From positions 62,001-126,000 of the forward strand of contig CAXTAT010000008.1 of assembly GCA_964242415.1 (NCBI GenBank): a stretch of 64,000 bases of DNA, given 5' to 3'. The notes below the pieces were generated by a model. The model saw only the letters and a program-made list of their open reading frames with translations. It did no database searches and had not been told where the DNA came from. Below, in pieces: positions 17,473-26,214 of the stretch. The DNA is from DASWOJ01 sp964242415. GTDB taxonomy: Bacteria; Pseudomonadota; Alphaproteobacteria; Acetobacterales; Acetobacteraceae. The translations under genes and the position numbers were made by a program. Within the stretch, counting starts at the first letter, position 1. Every line of letters begins with the position of its first letter.

Positions 17473-20105
17473 TACGGCGATGCATCTCCGGGCAGTGGCA
17501 CGACAGCGGCGAGCGCCTTGAGGCGATAGATCGCCTCCAACGCCTCACGCGGGCTGAGTCGGTCTGGATCGACGCCGGCCAACGCTTCGCGCAAGGCCAC
17601 CGCCTCACGCACGGCTCCAACGTCGCGCGACTCGTCCTGCGTTCCCGTTAAGATATGGGACGCCGTTTCTTTTGAAGCAGGGGCGGCGGCGAACAACGGC
17701 AGCGCGGCGGGGCTGCCGTGCCCGTCGCGTTCCAGCGCCGCCAGCAGGGCGGCGGCGCGGCGCACCGTGGCGGGCGGCACCCCGGCCAGTTGGGCGACGT
17801 GGACGCCCCAGCTCCGGCCGCCGGCGCCCTCGGCCACCTCGTGCAGGAACACCACACCGCCGCGCCACTCCTTGACGCGCATGGTATGGGGGCGCAGGCG
17901 CGGCATCTCCGCCAGGCCGGCCAGCTCGTGGAAGTGGGTGGCGAAGATCGTCCGGCAGCGCACCAGGCCGTGCAGCGCCTCCAGCACCGCCCAGGCGATG
18001 GCCAGGCCGTCCAGGGTGCTGGTGCCGCGGCCGATCTCGTCCACGATCACCAGAGAGCGCGGCCCCGCCTGGTTCAGGATGGCGGCGGTCTCGGTCATCT
18101 CCACCATGAAGGTGCTGCGGCCGCGCGCCAGGTCGTCCGCCGCGCCGACCCGGCTGAAAAGCTGGTCCACCACGCCGATCCGGGCCGCCTCGGCGGGCAC
18201 CGGCAGGCCCGCCTGCGCCAGGATCGCCAGCAGCGCGTTCTGCCGCAGGTAGGTGCTCTTGCCCGCCATGTTCGGACCCGTCAGCAGCAGCACGCGGCGG
18301 CTGGCCGACAGGTCGCAGTCGTTCGGCACGAAGGCGGTGCTGCCGGCGAGCGCATCCTCCACGACCGGGTGGCGGCCGGCGCGGATGCAGAAGGCGTCGT
18401 CGTCGGTGACATGCGGGCGGCACCAGCGCCCGCCCTCGGCGAGGCGGGCGCAGGATTGCAGCACGTCCAGCCCGGCCAGGGCGCCGGCGCAGGCGGACAG
18501 CGCGTCGGCCTGCGCCAGCACGGCGTTCGACACCGCCCCGAACACCAGGCGTTCCCGCGCCGTCACAGCCTCGGCCGCCTGGCTGATGCGGCTGTCGAGG
18601 TCGGACAACCCGGCGTTGGTGAAGCGGGCGCCGTTGGTCATCGCCTGGCGCATCGTCAGCTCCGGGTGCGCCCGCAGCCTGTCCACCGCGGCGGCCGGGG
18701 CCTCGATGACATAGCCGAGCTGCTGGTGGTGCCTGATCTTCAGCGACGCCACGCCATACCGCTGCGCCAGGTCCAGCGTCATGCCCGAGATCACCCGGCG
18801 GCTGTCGTCGCGCAGGCCGCGCTGCCCGTCCAGCTCGCCATCGAAGCCCGGCGCGATCACTCCGCCATCCTCCAGCCGCGCCGGGGGCGAGGCGGCCAGC
18901 GCCCGCTGCAGCAGATTGCCCAGCGCGGGATCGACCAGCAGCGGCGCACGGCTCCAGGGCGCGTCCTGCAGCGCCGCCGCGGCCTCACGTGCGGCGGACA
19001 GCCCGAGCGCCACCGCCGCCAGGTCCCGCGGCGAGGCGCGCCCGACCGACAGGCGGCCGATGGCGCGCGCCAGGTCCGGCACGCCGCGCAGGGCGGTCCG
19101 CAGCCGGGACAGCGCATCGGGCTGGGCCAGCAGCCAGGTCCACCCATCCTGCCGCCGTGCGATGGTGGCGGCATCGAGCAGGGGGCCGCCCAGCCACGCC
19201 GCCAGCAGCCGCGCGCCCGGCGCGGTCAGGGTCCGGCTGACCGACGACAGCAGGGTGTGCGCGCTGCCGTCCCGGGCGCGGGTGATCTCCAGGCTGGCGC
19301 GGGTGGCGGCGTCCAGCATCATCTGGCCGTGCAGCCCCGCCGGCTGCGGGCGGGACAGCCGCGGCATGGACCCGGCCTGGGTGGTCCGCACGTAGGCCAG
19401 CGCGACCGCCGCCGCCACGGCCTCCGCATCGGTGAAGGTGCCGAAGGCGTCCAGGCTGGCGGCGCCGAACGCCTCGCCGACCTGGCGGCCGGCAGCCAGC
19501 GGCGCGGGGGGGGCCGTCTCCGGTCCGCGGCGGTCGGACCAGTCGCCCAGCGCCAGCCCGGCCGGGGCCAGGATTTCCGCAGGCTCCAGCCGGCCCAGCA
19601 GCGCCGGCAGCCGTGCCGCATCCAGGGCCGCGGTCTCGAACAGGCCGGTGGACACGTCCAGCCACGCCGCCCCAACCGCCGGGCCGACGCGGGCCAGGGC
19701 GAGCAGCAGGTTGGGCCGGTGCGCGTCCAGCAGGCTGTCCTCGGTCAGCGTGCCCGGCGTCACCAGGCGCACCACGGCGCGCTTCAGCGGCCCCTTGCCG
19801 GCGCGGCCCTTCGCCGGCTCCATCTGCTCGGCGACGGCGACGCGGAAGCCGCGGCGGATCAGGCGGGACAGGTAGGCGTCGGCGGCGTGCACGGGGACGC
19901 CGCACATCGGGATCGGCGCGCCGGCGTGCTCGCCCCGCTTGGTCAGCGCGATGTCCAGCGCGCTGGCTGCCATCTCGGCGTCGGCGAAGAACAGCTCGTA
20001 GAAGTCGCCCATGCGGAGGAACAGCAGCGCGTCGGGGTTCGCCGCCTTCAGGGCGAACCACTGCGCGATGGCGGGGGACGCGCCATCGGCGCTGGGAAGG
20101 TCCAT
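17472..20105 (-). CDS. mutS: DNA mismatch repair protein MutS
   Basis: An 877-residue protein, normal for MutS. Mismatch-recognition motif GDFYELFFADA lies near residue 35. Walker A is LTGPNMAGKSTYLRQNALL and Walker B is VIVDEIGRGTSTLDG, followed by ATHFHELAGL. The C-terminus has the helix-turn-helix-like dimer region and LSPREALEAIYRLKALA. The start is ATG 20105 (MDLPSADGASPA), because the longer frame to 20357 runs into the divergent maeB gene and shows no homology-like sequence. It shares a base with the glnD start. A 106-nt divergent region separates it from maeB. Confidence 0.97.
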   Translation of the reverse strand: MDLPSADGASPAIAQWFALKAANPDALLFLRMGDFYELFFADAEMAASALDIALTKRGEHAGAPIPMCGVPVHAADAYLSRLIRRGFRVAVAEQMEPAKGRAGKGPLKRAVVRLVTPGTLTEDSLLDAHRPNLLLALARVGPAVGAAWLDVSTGLFETAALDAARLPALLGRLEPAEILAPAGLALGDWSDRRGPETAPPAPLAAGRQVGEAFGAASLDAFGTFTDAEAVAAAVALAYVRTTQAGSMPRLSRPQPAGLHGQMMLDAATRASLEITRARDGSAHTLLSSVSRTLTAPGARLLAAWLGGPLLDAATIARRQDGWTWLLAQPDALSRLRTALRGVPDLARAIGRLSVGRASPRDLAAVALGLSAAREAAAALQDAPWSRAPLLVDPALGNLLQRALAASPPARLEDGGVIAPGFDGELDGQRGLRDDSRRVISGMTLDLAQRYGVASLKIRHHQQLGYVIEAPAAAVDRLRAHPELTMRQAMTNGARFTNAGLSDLDSRISQAAEAVTARERLVFGAVSNAVLAQADALSACAGALAGLDVLQSCARLAEGGRWCRPHVTDDDAFCIRAGRHPVVEDALAGSTAFVPNDCDLSASRRVLLLTGPNMAGKSTYLRQNALLAILAQAGLPVPAEAARIGVVDQLFSRVGAADDLARGRSTFMVEMTETAAILNQAGPRSLVIVDEIGRGTSTLDGLAIAWAVLEALHGLVRCRTIFATHFHELAGLAEMPRLRPHTMRVKEWRGGVVFLHEVAEGAGGRSWGVHVAQLAGVPPATVRRAAALLAALERDGHGSPAALPLFAAAPASKETASHILTGTQDESRDVGAVREAVALREALAGVDPDRLSPREALEAIYRLKALAAVVPLPGDASP

Positions 20106-20211
20106 TGCGGAACCATACCGCGCGATGCCGCACCTGCGAAGCGCCTGGGTTCCGCCTGCCGGGATGCTGGCGTATGCAAGGCCAACCCGCCCCGAACAGG
20201 ACACCTCCATT

Positions 20212-22536
20212 ATGGCCGACGGCACCATTACCCCAGGCACCTCCACCGCCGGCACCCCGAGCGAAAGCGAGCCGCGCGCCGCCCGCGTGTCCGCCGAGGA
20301 GGCGCTGGCGCTGCACTCCTCCGGGCGCCCCGGCAAGCTGGAGACCCGCATCAGCAAGCCGCTGGTGACCGCGCGGGACCTGAGCCTCGCCTACTCCCCC
20401 GGCGTCGCCGAGCCTTGCCTGCACATCCAGCGCGACCCGGCGCTGGCCTATGATTACACCACCAAGGGCAACATGGTCGCCGTGATCAGCAACGGCACCG
20501 CCGTGCTCGGCCTGGGCAACCTAGGTGCCTTGGCCAGCAAGCCCGTCATGGAGGGCAAGGTGGCGCTGTTCAAGCGCTTCGCCGACCTGGACGGCATCGA
20601 CCTGGAAGTGTCCACCGAGGAGGTGGACGAGTTCGTCAACTGCGTGCGCTACCTGGGGGCCGGGTTCGGCGGCATCAACCTGGAGGACATCAAGGCGCCG
20701 GAGTGCTTCGTCATCGAGAGCCGCCTGCGCGAGCTGATGGACATCCCGGTGTTCCATGACGACCAGCACGGCACGGCGATCGTCGCGGCGGCGGGGCTGA
20801 TCAACGCCTGCCACCTGACGGGGCGCACCCTGGCCGAGACGCGGCTGGTGGTGAACGGCGCGGGGGCGGCGGCCATCGCGTGCGTGGAATTGCTGAAGGC
20901 GATGGGGATGCGGCCGGAGCACGTGACGCTGTGCGACACCAAGGGCGTCGTTTACCAGGGCCGCACCGCGGGCATGAACCAGTGGAAGTCAGGTCACGCC
21001 ATCGCCACCGACGCGCGCACCCTGGCTGAGGCGGTCGCGGGCGCCGACGCCTTCTTCGGCCTGTCGGTGCGCGGCGCGTTGACGCCCGACATGGTGCGCA
21101 GCATGGCGGACAAGCCGATCATCTTCGCCATGGCCAACCCCGACCCGGAGATCACGCCGGAGGAGGCCCGCGCCGTGCGCTCGGACGCCATCATCGCAAC
21201 CGGGCGCAGCGACTACCCGAACCAGGTCAACAACGTGCTGGGATTCCCCTATATCTTCCGCGGGGCGCTGGACGTGCGGGCCAGCACGATCAACGACGCC
21301 ATGAAGGTCGCCGCCGCCGAGGCCCTGGCGGCGCTGGCGCGGGAGGACGTGCCGGACGAGGTGCACACCGCCTCCGCCGGCGGCCCGCGGCTGCACTTCG
21401 GCCCCGAGTATATCATCCCCAACGCCTTCGATCCACGCCTGATCAGCCATGTGCCGCCCGCCGTCGCCCGCGCCGCGATGGAGAGCGGGGTCGCCAAGAA
21501 GCCGATGCAGGACTTGCGGAAGTATGCCCGCATCCTGTCCGGCCGGCTGGACCCGACGGCGAACGCGCTGGACGCCATCATGGAGCGCGTGCGGGCCAAC
21601 CCGCGCCGGGTGGTGTTCGCCGAGGGCGAGGAGGAGAAGGTGGTGCGCGCCGCCGTCGCTTTTCGAAACGCCGGCTATGGCACGCCCGTATTGGTCGGGC
21701 GGGAGGACCGGGTGCGCGCCACGCTGGCCGGGCTGGGGCTGGGCGCCATGGACGGCATCGAGATCCACAATGCCCGGCTGTCCCATAGCAACGCCGCCTA
21801 CACCGCGTTCCTGTATGGGCGGCTGCAACGCGAGGGCATGCTGCAGCGCGATTGCCAGCGGCTGGTCAACCAGGACCGCAACATCTTCGCCGCCTGCATG
21901 GTGGCCGCGGGGGACGCGGACGCCATGCTGACCGGGCTGACCCGCAGCGCCAGCGTGTGCCTGGACGACATCGGCCACGCCATCGACACCGCGCCGGGGC
22001 GGATCAGCTTCGGGCTGACGCTGATGCTCGGCGCGCACGGCACCATCATGATCGCCGACACCCTGATGCACGAGCGCCCCACGCCGCAGCAGTTGGCCGA
22101 CATCGCCGTGGGCGCCGCCGCCGCCGCCCGGCACCTGGGGCAGGAGCCGCGGGTGGCGCTGCTGTCGCACTCCAGCTTCGGCAACCCGATGCACAGCACG
22201 GTGCAGGGCATCCGGCAGGCGGTGGCGATCCTGGATGGGCGCGGCGTCGATTTCGAGTATGACGGCGACATGAGTCCGGACGTGGCGCTCGATCCCGCCA
22301 TTCGCGCGCTGTACCCGTTCTGCCGGCTGACGGGGAATGCCAACCTGCTGGTGATGCCGGGGCTGCACTCGGCGCACATCACGTCGCGCCTGGCGCCGCG
22401 GCTGGGGCAGACCAGCACCATCGGGCCGGTGCTGCTGGGGTTGACGCACCCGGCGCAGATCATCCCGATGGGGGCGTCGGTCAGCCAGATCGTCGATCTC
22501 GCGGGGATTGCGGCCTACCAGGCCATCATGGCGTAA
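20212..22536 (+). CDS. maeB: NADP-dependent malic enzyme with C-terminal phosphotransacetylase-like domain
   Basis: A 774-residue hybrid protein. Residues ~30-440 are malic enzyme, with LAYSPGVAEPCL, the catalytic-lysine region YDYTTKGNMVAVISNGTAV, the metal site FHDDQHGTAIV, and NAD(P)-binding VVNGAGAAAIACVELL. Residues ~445-774 are phosphate-acetyltransferase-like (RVVFAEGEEEKVVRAA, MLTGLTRSASVCLDD), a domain usually regulatory in MaeB. It decarboxylates malate to pyruvate with NADPH production. ATG 20212 has AGGA 10 nt upstream; the longer frame overlaps mutS. A dicarboxylate-type symporter gene follows 5 nt after its stop, matching a C4-acid utilisation unit. Confidence 0.95.
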   Translation: MADGTITPGTSTAGTPSESEPRAARVSAEEALALHSSGRPGKLETRISKPLVTARDLSLAYSPGVAEPCLHIQRDPALAYDYTTKGNMVAVISNGTAVLGLGNLGALASKPVMEGKVALFKRFADLDGIDLEVSTEEVDEFVNCVRYLGAGFGGINLEDIKAPECFVIESRLRELMDIPVFHDDQHGTAIVAAAGLINACHLTGRTLAETRLVVNGAGAAAIACVELLKAMGMRPEHVTLCDTKGVVYQGRTAGMNQWKSGHAIATDARTLAEAVAGADAFFGLSVRGALTPDMVRSMADKPIIFAMANPDPEITPEEARAVRSDAIIATGRSDYPNQVNNVLGFPYIFRGALDVRASTINDAMKVAAAEALAALAREDVPDEVHTASAGGPRLHFGPEYIIPNAFDPRLISHVPPAVARAAMESGVAKKPMQDLRKYARILSGRLDPTANALDAIMERVRANPRRVVFAEGEEEKVVRAAVAFRNAGYGTPVLVGREDRVRATLAGLGLGAMDGIEIHNARLSHSNAAYTAFLYGRLQREGMLQRDCQRLVNQDRNIFAACMVAAGDADAMLTGLTRSASVCLDDIGHAIDTAPGRISFGLTLMLGAHGTIMIADTLMHERPTPQQLADIAVGAAAAARHLGQEPRVALLSHSSFGNPMHSTVQGIRQAVAILDGRGVDFEYDGDMSPDVALDPAIRALYPFCRLTGNANLLVMPGLHSAHITSRLAPRLGQTSTIGPVLLGLTHPAQIIPMGASVSQIVDLAGIAAYQAIMA

Positions 22537-22541
22537 CCGGG

Positions 22542-23918
22542 ATGGGACCTACGTTGGATCAGCGCAGCGCCAACCCGTTTGCCGAGGAGAGCGCCGCCGT
22601 CGTCGCCCGGCGGATCAAGAGCATCTTCGGCGGGTCGATCGGCAACCTGATCGAGTGGTATGATTTCTACGTCTATAACTCGTTCGCGATCTACTTCGCC
22701 AAGTCGTTCTCCAGCAGCGCCGATCCGACGGTGCAGCTTATCACCTCGTTCGGCATCTACGCCGTGGGGTTCTTTATCCGCCCCGTGGGCGGGCTGCTGC
22801 TGGGCTACTACAGCGACCGGGCCGGGCGGCGGGCGGGGCTGACGCTCTCGGTGATCCTGATGTGCGCGGGGTCGCTGATGATCGCGGTGCTGCCGACCTA
22901 TGCCACCGTCGGCATCTGGGCGCCGGTGCTGCTGCTGCTGGCCCGGCTGCTGCAAGGGCTGTCGCTGGGCGGCGAGTATGCCTCGTCTGCCACCTACTTG
23001 AGCGAGGTCGCGGGGGCGAAGCACCGGGGCTTCTACAGCTCGTTCCAGTATGTGACGCTGATCGGCGGTCAGGTGCTGGCGGCGCTGGTGCTGCTGGTGA
23101 TGCAGCAGGGGTTCGATTCCGCGCAGTTGTCGGCCTGGGCCTGGCGCATCCCCTTTGCCATCGGCGCCCTTGGGTCGCTGTACGGCTTCTACCTGCGCCG
23201 CAACCTGGTTGAGAGCGAGGAGTGGATGCAGGCCGCCCGGGAGCCGCGGCGCAACCTGCTGCGCGAGCTGTTCCAGCATCCCCGCGAGCTGCTGCTGGTG
23301 TTCGGCCTGACGATGGGCGGCACGACGGCGTTCTACACGTTCAGCAGCTACATGCCGACCTACCTCGCCAACACCCTGAAGTTCCCGAAGGAGTGGGTGG
23401 CGGAAATCTCTTTCATCTCGCTGTTCCTGTTCGCCGCGATGCAGCCGCTGTTCGGCGCGCTCAGCGACCGGATCGGACGGCGGCCGGTGCTGATGTGGTT
23501 CGGCGTGATGGGGACGCTGTGCACGGTGCCGATCCTATCGACGCTGGAGACGACGCACGGTTATGTCCAGGCGCTGGTGCTGGTGCTGGCGGCGTTCCTG
23601 ATCGTGTCGGGCTATACCAGCATCAACGCCGTGGTGAAGGCGGAGCTGTTTCCGGCCGGGGTACGGGCGCTGGGCGTCGGGCTGCCGTATGCGCTGGCGG
23701 CCAGCCTGTTCGGCGGCACGGCGCCGCTGATCGCGCTGCAGTTCAAGGACGCCGGGCATGAGAGCTGGTTTTATTGGTACGTGACGGGGCTGACGTTCCT
23801 GTCGCTGCTGGTCTACGCGCTGATGCGCGACACCAAGAAGGCGTCGCGGATGACCGGCGCTGATGCGGCGCCCGCGTTGTTGCCCGGCGCGGACGTGCCG
23901 GCGGGCCGTGGCCCGTAG
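22542..23918 (+). CDS. MFS transporter, metabolite:H+ symporter (MHS) family
   Basis: A 458-residue inner-membrane protein with about 12 membrane segments. MHS landmarks are GNLIEWYDFYVYNSFAIYFA at the first helix, the loop motif GYYSDRAGRRAGLTLS, LLQGLSLGGEYASSATYLSE, and the second-half repeat GALSDRIGRRPVLMWFG. Relatives carry alpha-ketoglutarate, proline/betaine, citrate or shikimate with protons. The gene is 5 nt downstream of maeB and probably in the same transcript, which favours an organic acid substrate. This is inference from position. Confidence 0.88.
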   Translation: MGPTLDQRSANPFAEESAAVVARRIKSIFGGSIGNLIEWYDFYVYNSFAIYFAKSFSSSADPTVQLITSFGIYAVGFFIRPVGGLLLGYYSDRAGRRAGLTLSVILMCAGSLMIAVLPTYATVGIWAPVLLLLARLLQGLSLGGEYASSATYLSEVAGAKHRGFYSSFQYVTLIGGQVLAALVLLVMQQGFDSAQLSAWAWRIPFAIGALGSLYGFYLRRNLVESEEWMQAAREPRRNLLRELFQHPRELLLVFGLTMGGTTAFYTFSSYMPTYLANTLKFPKEWVAEISFISLFLFAAMQPLFGALSDRIGRRPVLMWFGVMGTLCTVPILSTLETTHGYVQALVLVLAAFLIVSGYTSINAVVKAELFPAGVRALGVGLPYALAASLFGGTAPLIALQFKDAGHESWFYWYVTGLTFLSLLVYALMRDTKKASRMTGADAAPALLPGADVPAGRGP

Positions 23919-24259
23919 GCTGCGCCCACCCGGTCCCGGATGGCTCCGGGGCTCCTGGGCTGTCTCGGCGGTGTGGTCGTCGGTGCGGTTGCGCTGCCGT
24001 TCCCGGACCTGCTCTCGCTCTTCGGCCGCCTAGCTGAGGGTGCGCGCGGCCTGATCCCGGCAGCAGGTCCCCGGCCTCCGGCGAGCGCCTCGGTGGTGGG
24101 CAATGCGTCTGTCGCCCTGGCCATCGCGGTGCCGCCTGCCCCGGTGGTGCCACCCACCCTGGCGTCCTGCGGCGATGCCTCGCCGCAGCCGCCATCTGTG
24201 CGCAAGCCTTGTAGGGTTTGCAGGCGCCGCCTTGCGGGCCAGGCTTTAGGGGCCAGGCT
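23919..24259. other. Convergent intergenic region without a supported gene
   Basis: About 340 nt between the convergent ends of the symporter and the OmpA-family gene. ORFs exist in both directions, but they are low-complexity GC-driven translations with no start signal or recognisable domain. I see no clear terminator. Confidence 0.6.
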
Positions 24260-25969
24260 TCATGGAATTGTGCGGCTGCTGCTGACGGCCGTTTTCTCGG
24301 GCGCAGGCATGAGGTAAACCTCAACCCGGCGGTTCCGCTCACGTCCCTCAAGCGTCGCGTTGTCGGCCACCGGCAGTTCCGCCCCGAACGTTGCGATCTT
24401 GCCTGGCGCGATGCCGGCCTTGCCAAGCGCCGCCACAACCGCCTCAACCCGCCGTTGTGACACGGCCTGGTTCGCCGCAGGGCTGCCGTTGGTGTCGGCG
24501 AACCCGGCGAGGATGATGCGGCCCGGCTCAATCTGCTGCGACTTGAGATAGGCGACCAGCAACGCGACGTCACGCACGCCGTGGCTGTCGAGCGCCGTCG
24601 AGCTGGCCTGGAACCGGAAATCAACCGATAGCCGCGTGGCGCCGACTACAAGCTGCTTGAACCGTTCAGACGCCGTATCCGGAACCACCACCGGCTCCGC
24701 CTTGATGGACAGGGGAGCAAAGCCCTCCGCCTCCACCGCGCTCTGGCCTGTGGCGGATGCCACGTAGGATGCGAAGCGCCGTGCGAACGGACTCGGTGAT
24801 CCAGGGCTGCTGTAGAGGTAGAGCCGGCGCGATAGCGGATAGGTCTCCGTCGAGATCGACAGACCAGATGGCGCGATGGCGGTGGCGCCGTTTTCAGCCA
24901 CGGACAGCATCTTGAGAGCGCCGGTGTTCCCGAACGTCGTGAAGCCGATGCCGGCGCTGTCCGCAGCGACCGCCGCGACAACCGCTTGCTCGTCGGCGAC
25001 CCGATGGGCCGTGCCCGCCACGCCGTCCAGGCCTGCAAGGACATCCTGCGGCGTGTCGGCCGCCCCATCCCGGTCGTTCACGACGTAGAGCTGGATCGCT
25101 CCTGGGGCTGCCCCAACCTGCGACCAGTCCGTCAGGTGGCCGGCCAGGATGCCACGCAATTGGGACGCTGTCAGGGAGGATGTCCTGTTGGCCCTGCCGA
25201 CGACCGCAACCACGCCCTGCACGCCGACGATGGCTTCGTTCGCCGGGCTTGTCATGTCGTCCAACGAGGACAGCAGCTCCGCCTCGGCCGGCGCTATTCT
25301 CTTGGTGGATAGAGCCATGTCGGCGGTGCCGTGCAGGAGTGCGGCGAGGCCGCCGCCAGGCGGGCGCGAGACGATCGATATCGCCTCGCGCCGTCCACCT
25401 TGGACGCCGGATATCTCATCTGCGTGGTCGGCCCCACCCTGCGCGAGCGAAACCTCGCTGTCTCCGATCGTGGCGAGGTAGCCAGAGGCGAGCCGCCGCG
25501 CGAGCTGGCCATCCACTGCGTCCGATCCTGCCAGCCGCAGGATCAGCGTCCTGGGCAATTTGGCGGGCAGTGGCGAGAGGGCTGGGCGCATCTCTGGTCC
25601 AGCGGGGGCGGCCGCCAGCGCAGGAGGCGGCTGGTCTGGCATGACTTGCTGGGGCGGCGATGCCTGGGGTGGCGATGCCTGGGGTGGCGGCGACATAACC
25701 ATGACCGCCTGCGGTGCGGCTGGCTCCGGCGATGCGGCCTGCGCCGGCGGCTGCGATCCGGGCTGCAACGGAATGAAGAGGGTCTCGAAGCTGCCGAGTG
25801 GCAAAGCCTTGCGATTGATGGCCGCTGCAGGCGCAGGCTGCTGCTCGGAGGCCGGGGCGCCTGCTGCGCTGCGGACAGCCAGGCTTGCCCCCAAGACGAC
25901 CAAGACTGTCGCATTGGCCCAGCCCGGCCTGCGGGCCGACGTGCCCCAGCCCGGCCTGCGGGCCGACAT
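24260..25969 (-). CDS. Secreted phosphate-binding-like (PstS-type) protein fused to OmpA C-terminal domain
   Basis: From ATG 25969 the protein has 569 residues. An N-terminal hydrophobic signal (VLVVLGASLAVRSAAGAPA) is followed by a Pro/Gln/Ala-rich linker. A PstS-type periplasmic binding domain begins at LPRTLILRLAGSDAVDGQLA and includes LTDWSQVG and TYPLSRRLYLYSSPG. An OmpA peptidoglycan-binding domain ends it (ILAGFADTNGSPAANQ, then VSQRRVEAVVAALGKAGI, GRERNRRVEVYL). The fusion would be anchored to the cell wall and bind a small ligand in the periplasm. A longer start at 26107 is possible but lacks signal-peptide logic. Upstream on the same strand lies the rhodopsin, 245 nt away. Confidence 0.8.
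   Translation of the reverse strand: MSARRPGWGTSARRPGWANATVLVVLGASLAVRSAAGAPASEQQPAPAAAINRKALPLGSFETLFIPLQPGSQPPAQAASPEPAAPQAVMVMSPPPQASPPQASPPQQVMPDQPPPALAAAPAGPEMRPALSPLPAKLPRTLILRLAGSDAVDGQLARRLASGYLATIGDSEVSLAQGGADHADEISGVQGGRREAISIVSRPPGGGLAALLHGTADMALSTKRIAPAEAELLSSLDDMTSPANEAIVGVQGVVAVVGRANRTSSLTASQLRGILAGHLTDWSQVGAAPGAIQLYVVNDRDGAADTPQDVLAGLDGVAGTAHRVADEQAVVAAVAADSAGIGFTTFGNTGALKMLSVAENGATAIAPSGLSISTETYPLSRRLYLYSSPGSPSPFARRFASYVASATGQSAVEAEGFAPLSIKAEPVVVPDTASERFKQLVVGATRLSVDFRFQASSTALDSHGVRDVALLVAYLKSQQIEPGRIILAGFADTNGSPAANQAVSQRRVEAVVAALGKAGIAPGKIATFGAELPVADNATLEGRERNRRVEVYLMPAPEKTAVSSSRTIP
25648..25690. repeat. Two 15-nt in-frame tandem units
   Basis: GGCGATGCCTGGGGT is repeated directly, encoding consecutive QASPP-like units in the proline-rich linker of the OmpA-family protein. 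Confidence 0.6.
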
Positions 25970-25974
25970 GCCTT
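25921..25974. repeat. 27-nt tandem duplication at the start of the OmpA-family gene
   Basis: Two adjacent copies of AGCCCGGCCTGCGGGCCGAC plus seven more bases (GTGCCCC, then the variant ATGCCTT). They encode two SARRPGW peptides at the N-terminus. One copy contains the ATG, the other GTG, so the duplication creates alternative starts. Confidence 0.75.
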
Positions 25975-26214
25975 TGACTGGCTTCTCGGAGCCTGAACAG
26001 ATGAAGTCCGGATGAATGGGCGGCACAATGCGCTGACGCGATAGTCTGACGAAGTGGAATCCCGCGGCTATGCGGCAATCAAATAAGCCGGACATCATGT
26101 ACACCATTCATCTCAGGGGTTTCGCGCCGGTGCAGGATGGCAAGGTTCCTTGCCAGACCTGCAGGCCCTCGGTCACCGACGGCAGCTTAATGCGAAGCGA
26201 GAACGGCGCGGTGC

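Noticed and set aside
17718..20453. 911-residue plus-strand ORF opposite mutS
   Set aside because: Antisense shadow of mutS without any recognised domain.
23813..24317. Small ORFs on both strands in the convergent gap after the symporter
   Set aside because: Low-complexity sequence, no Shine-Dalgarno and no domain; more likely chance open frames in GC-rich DNA.
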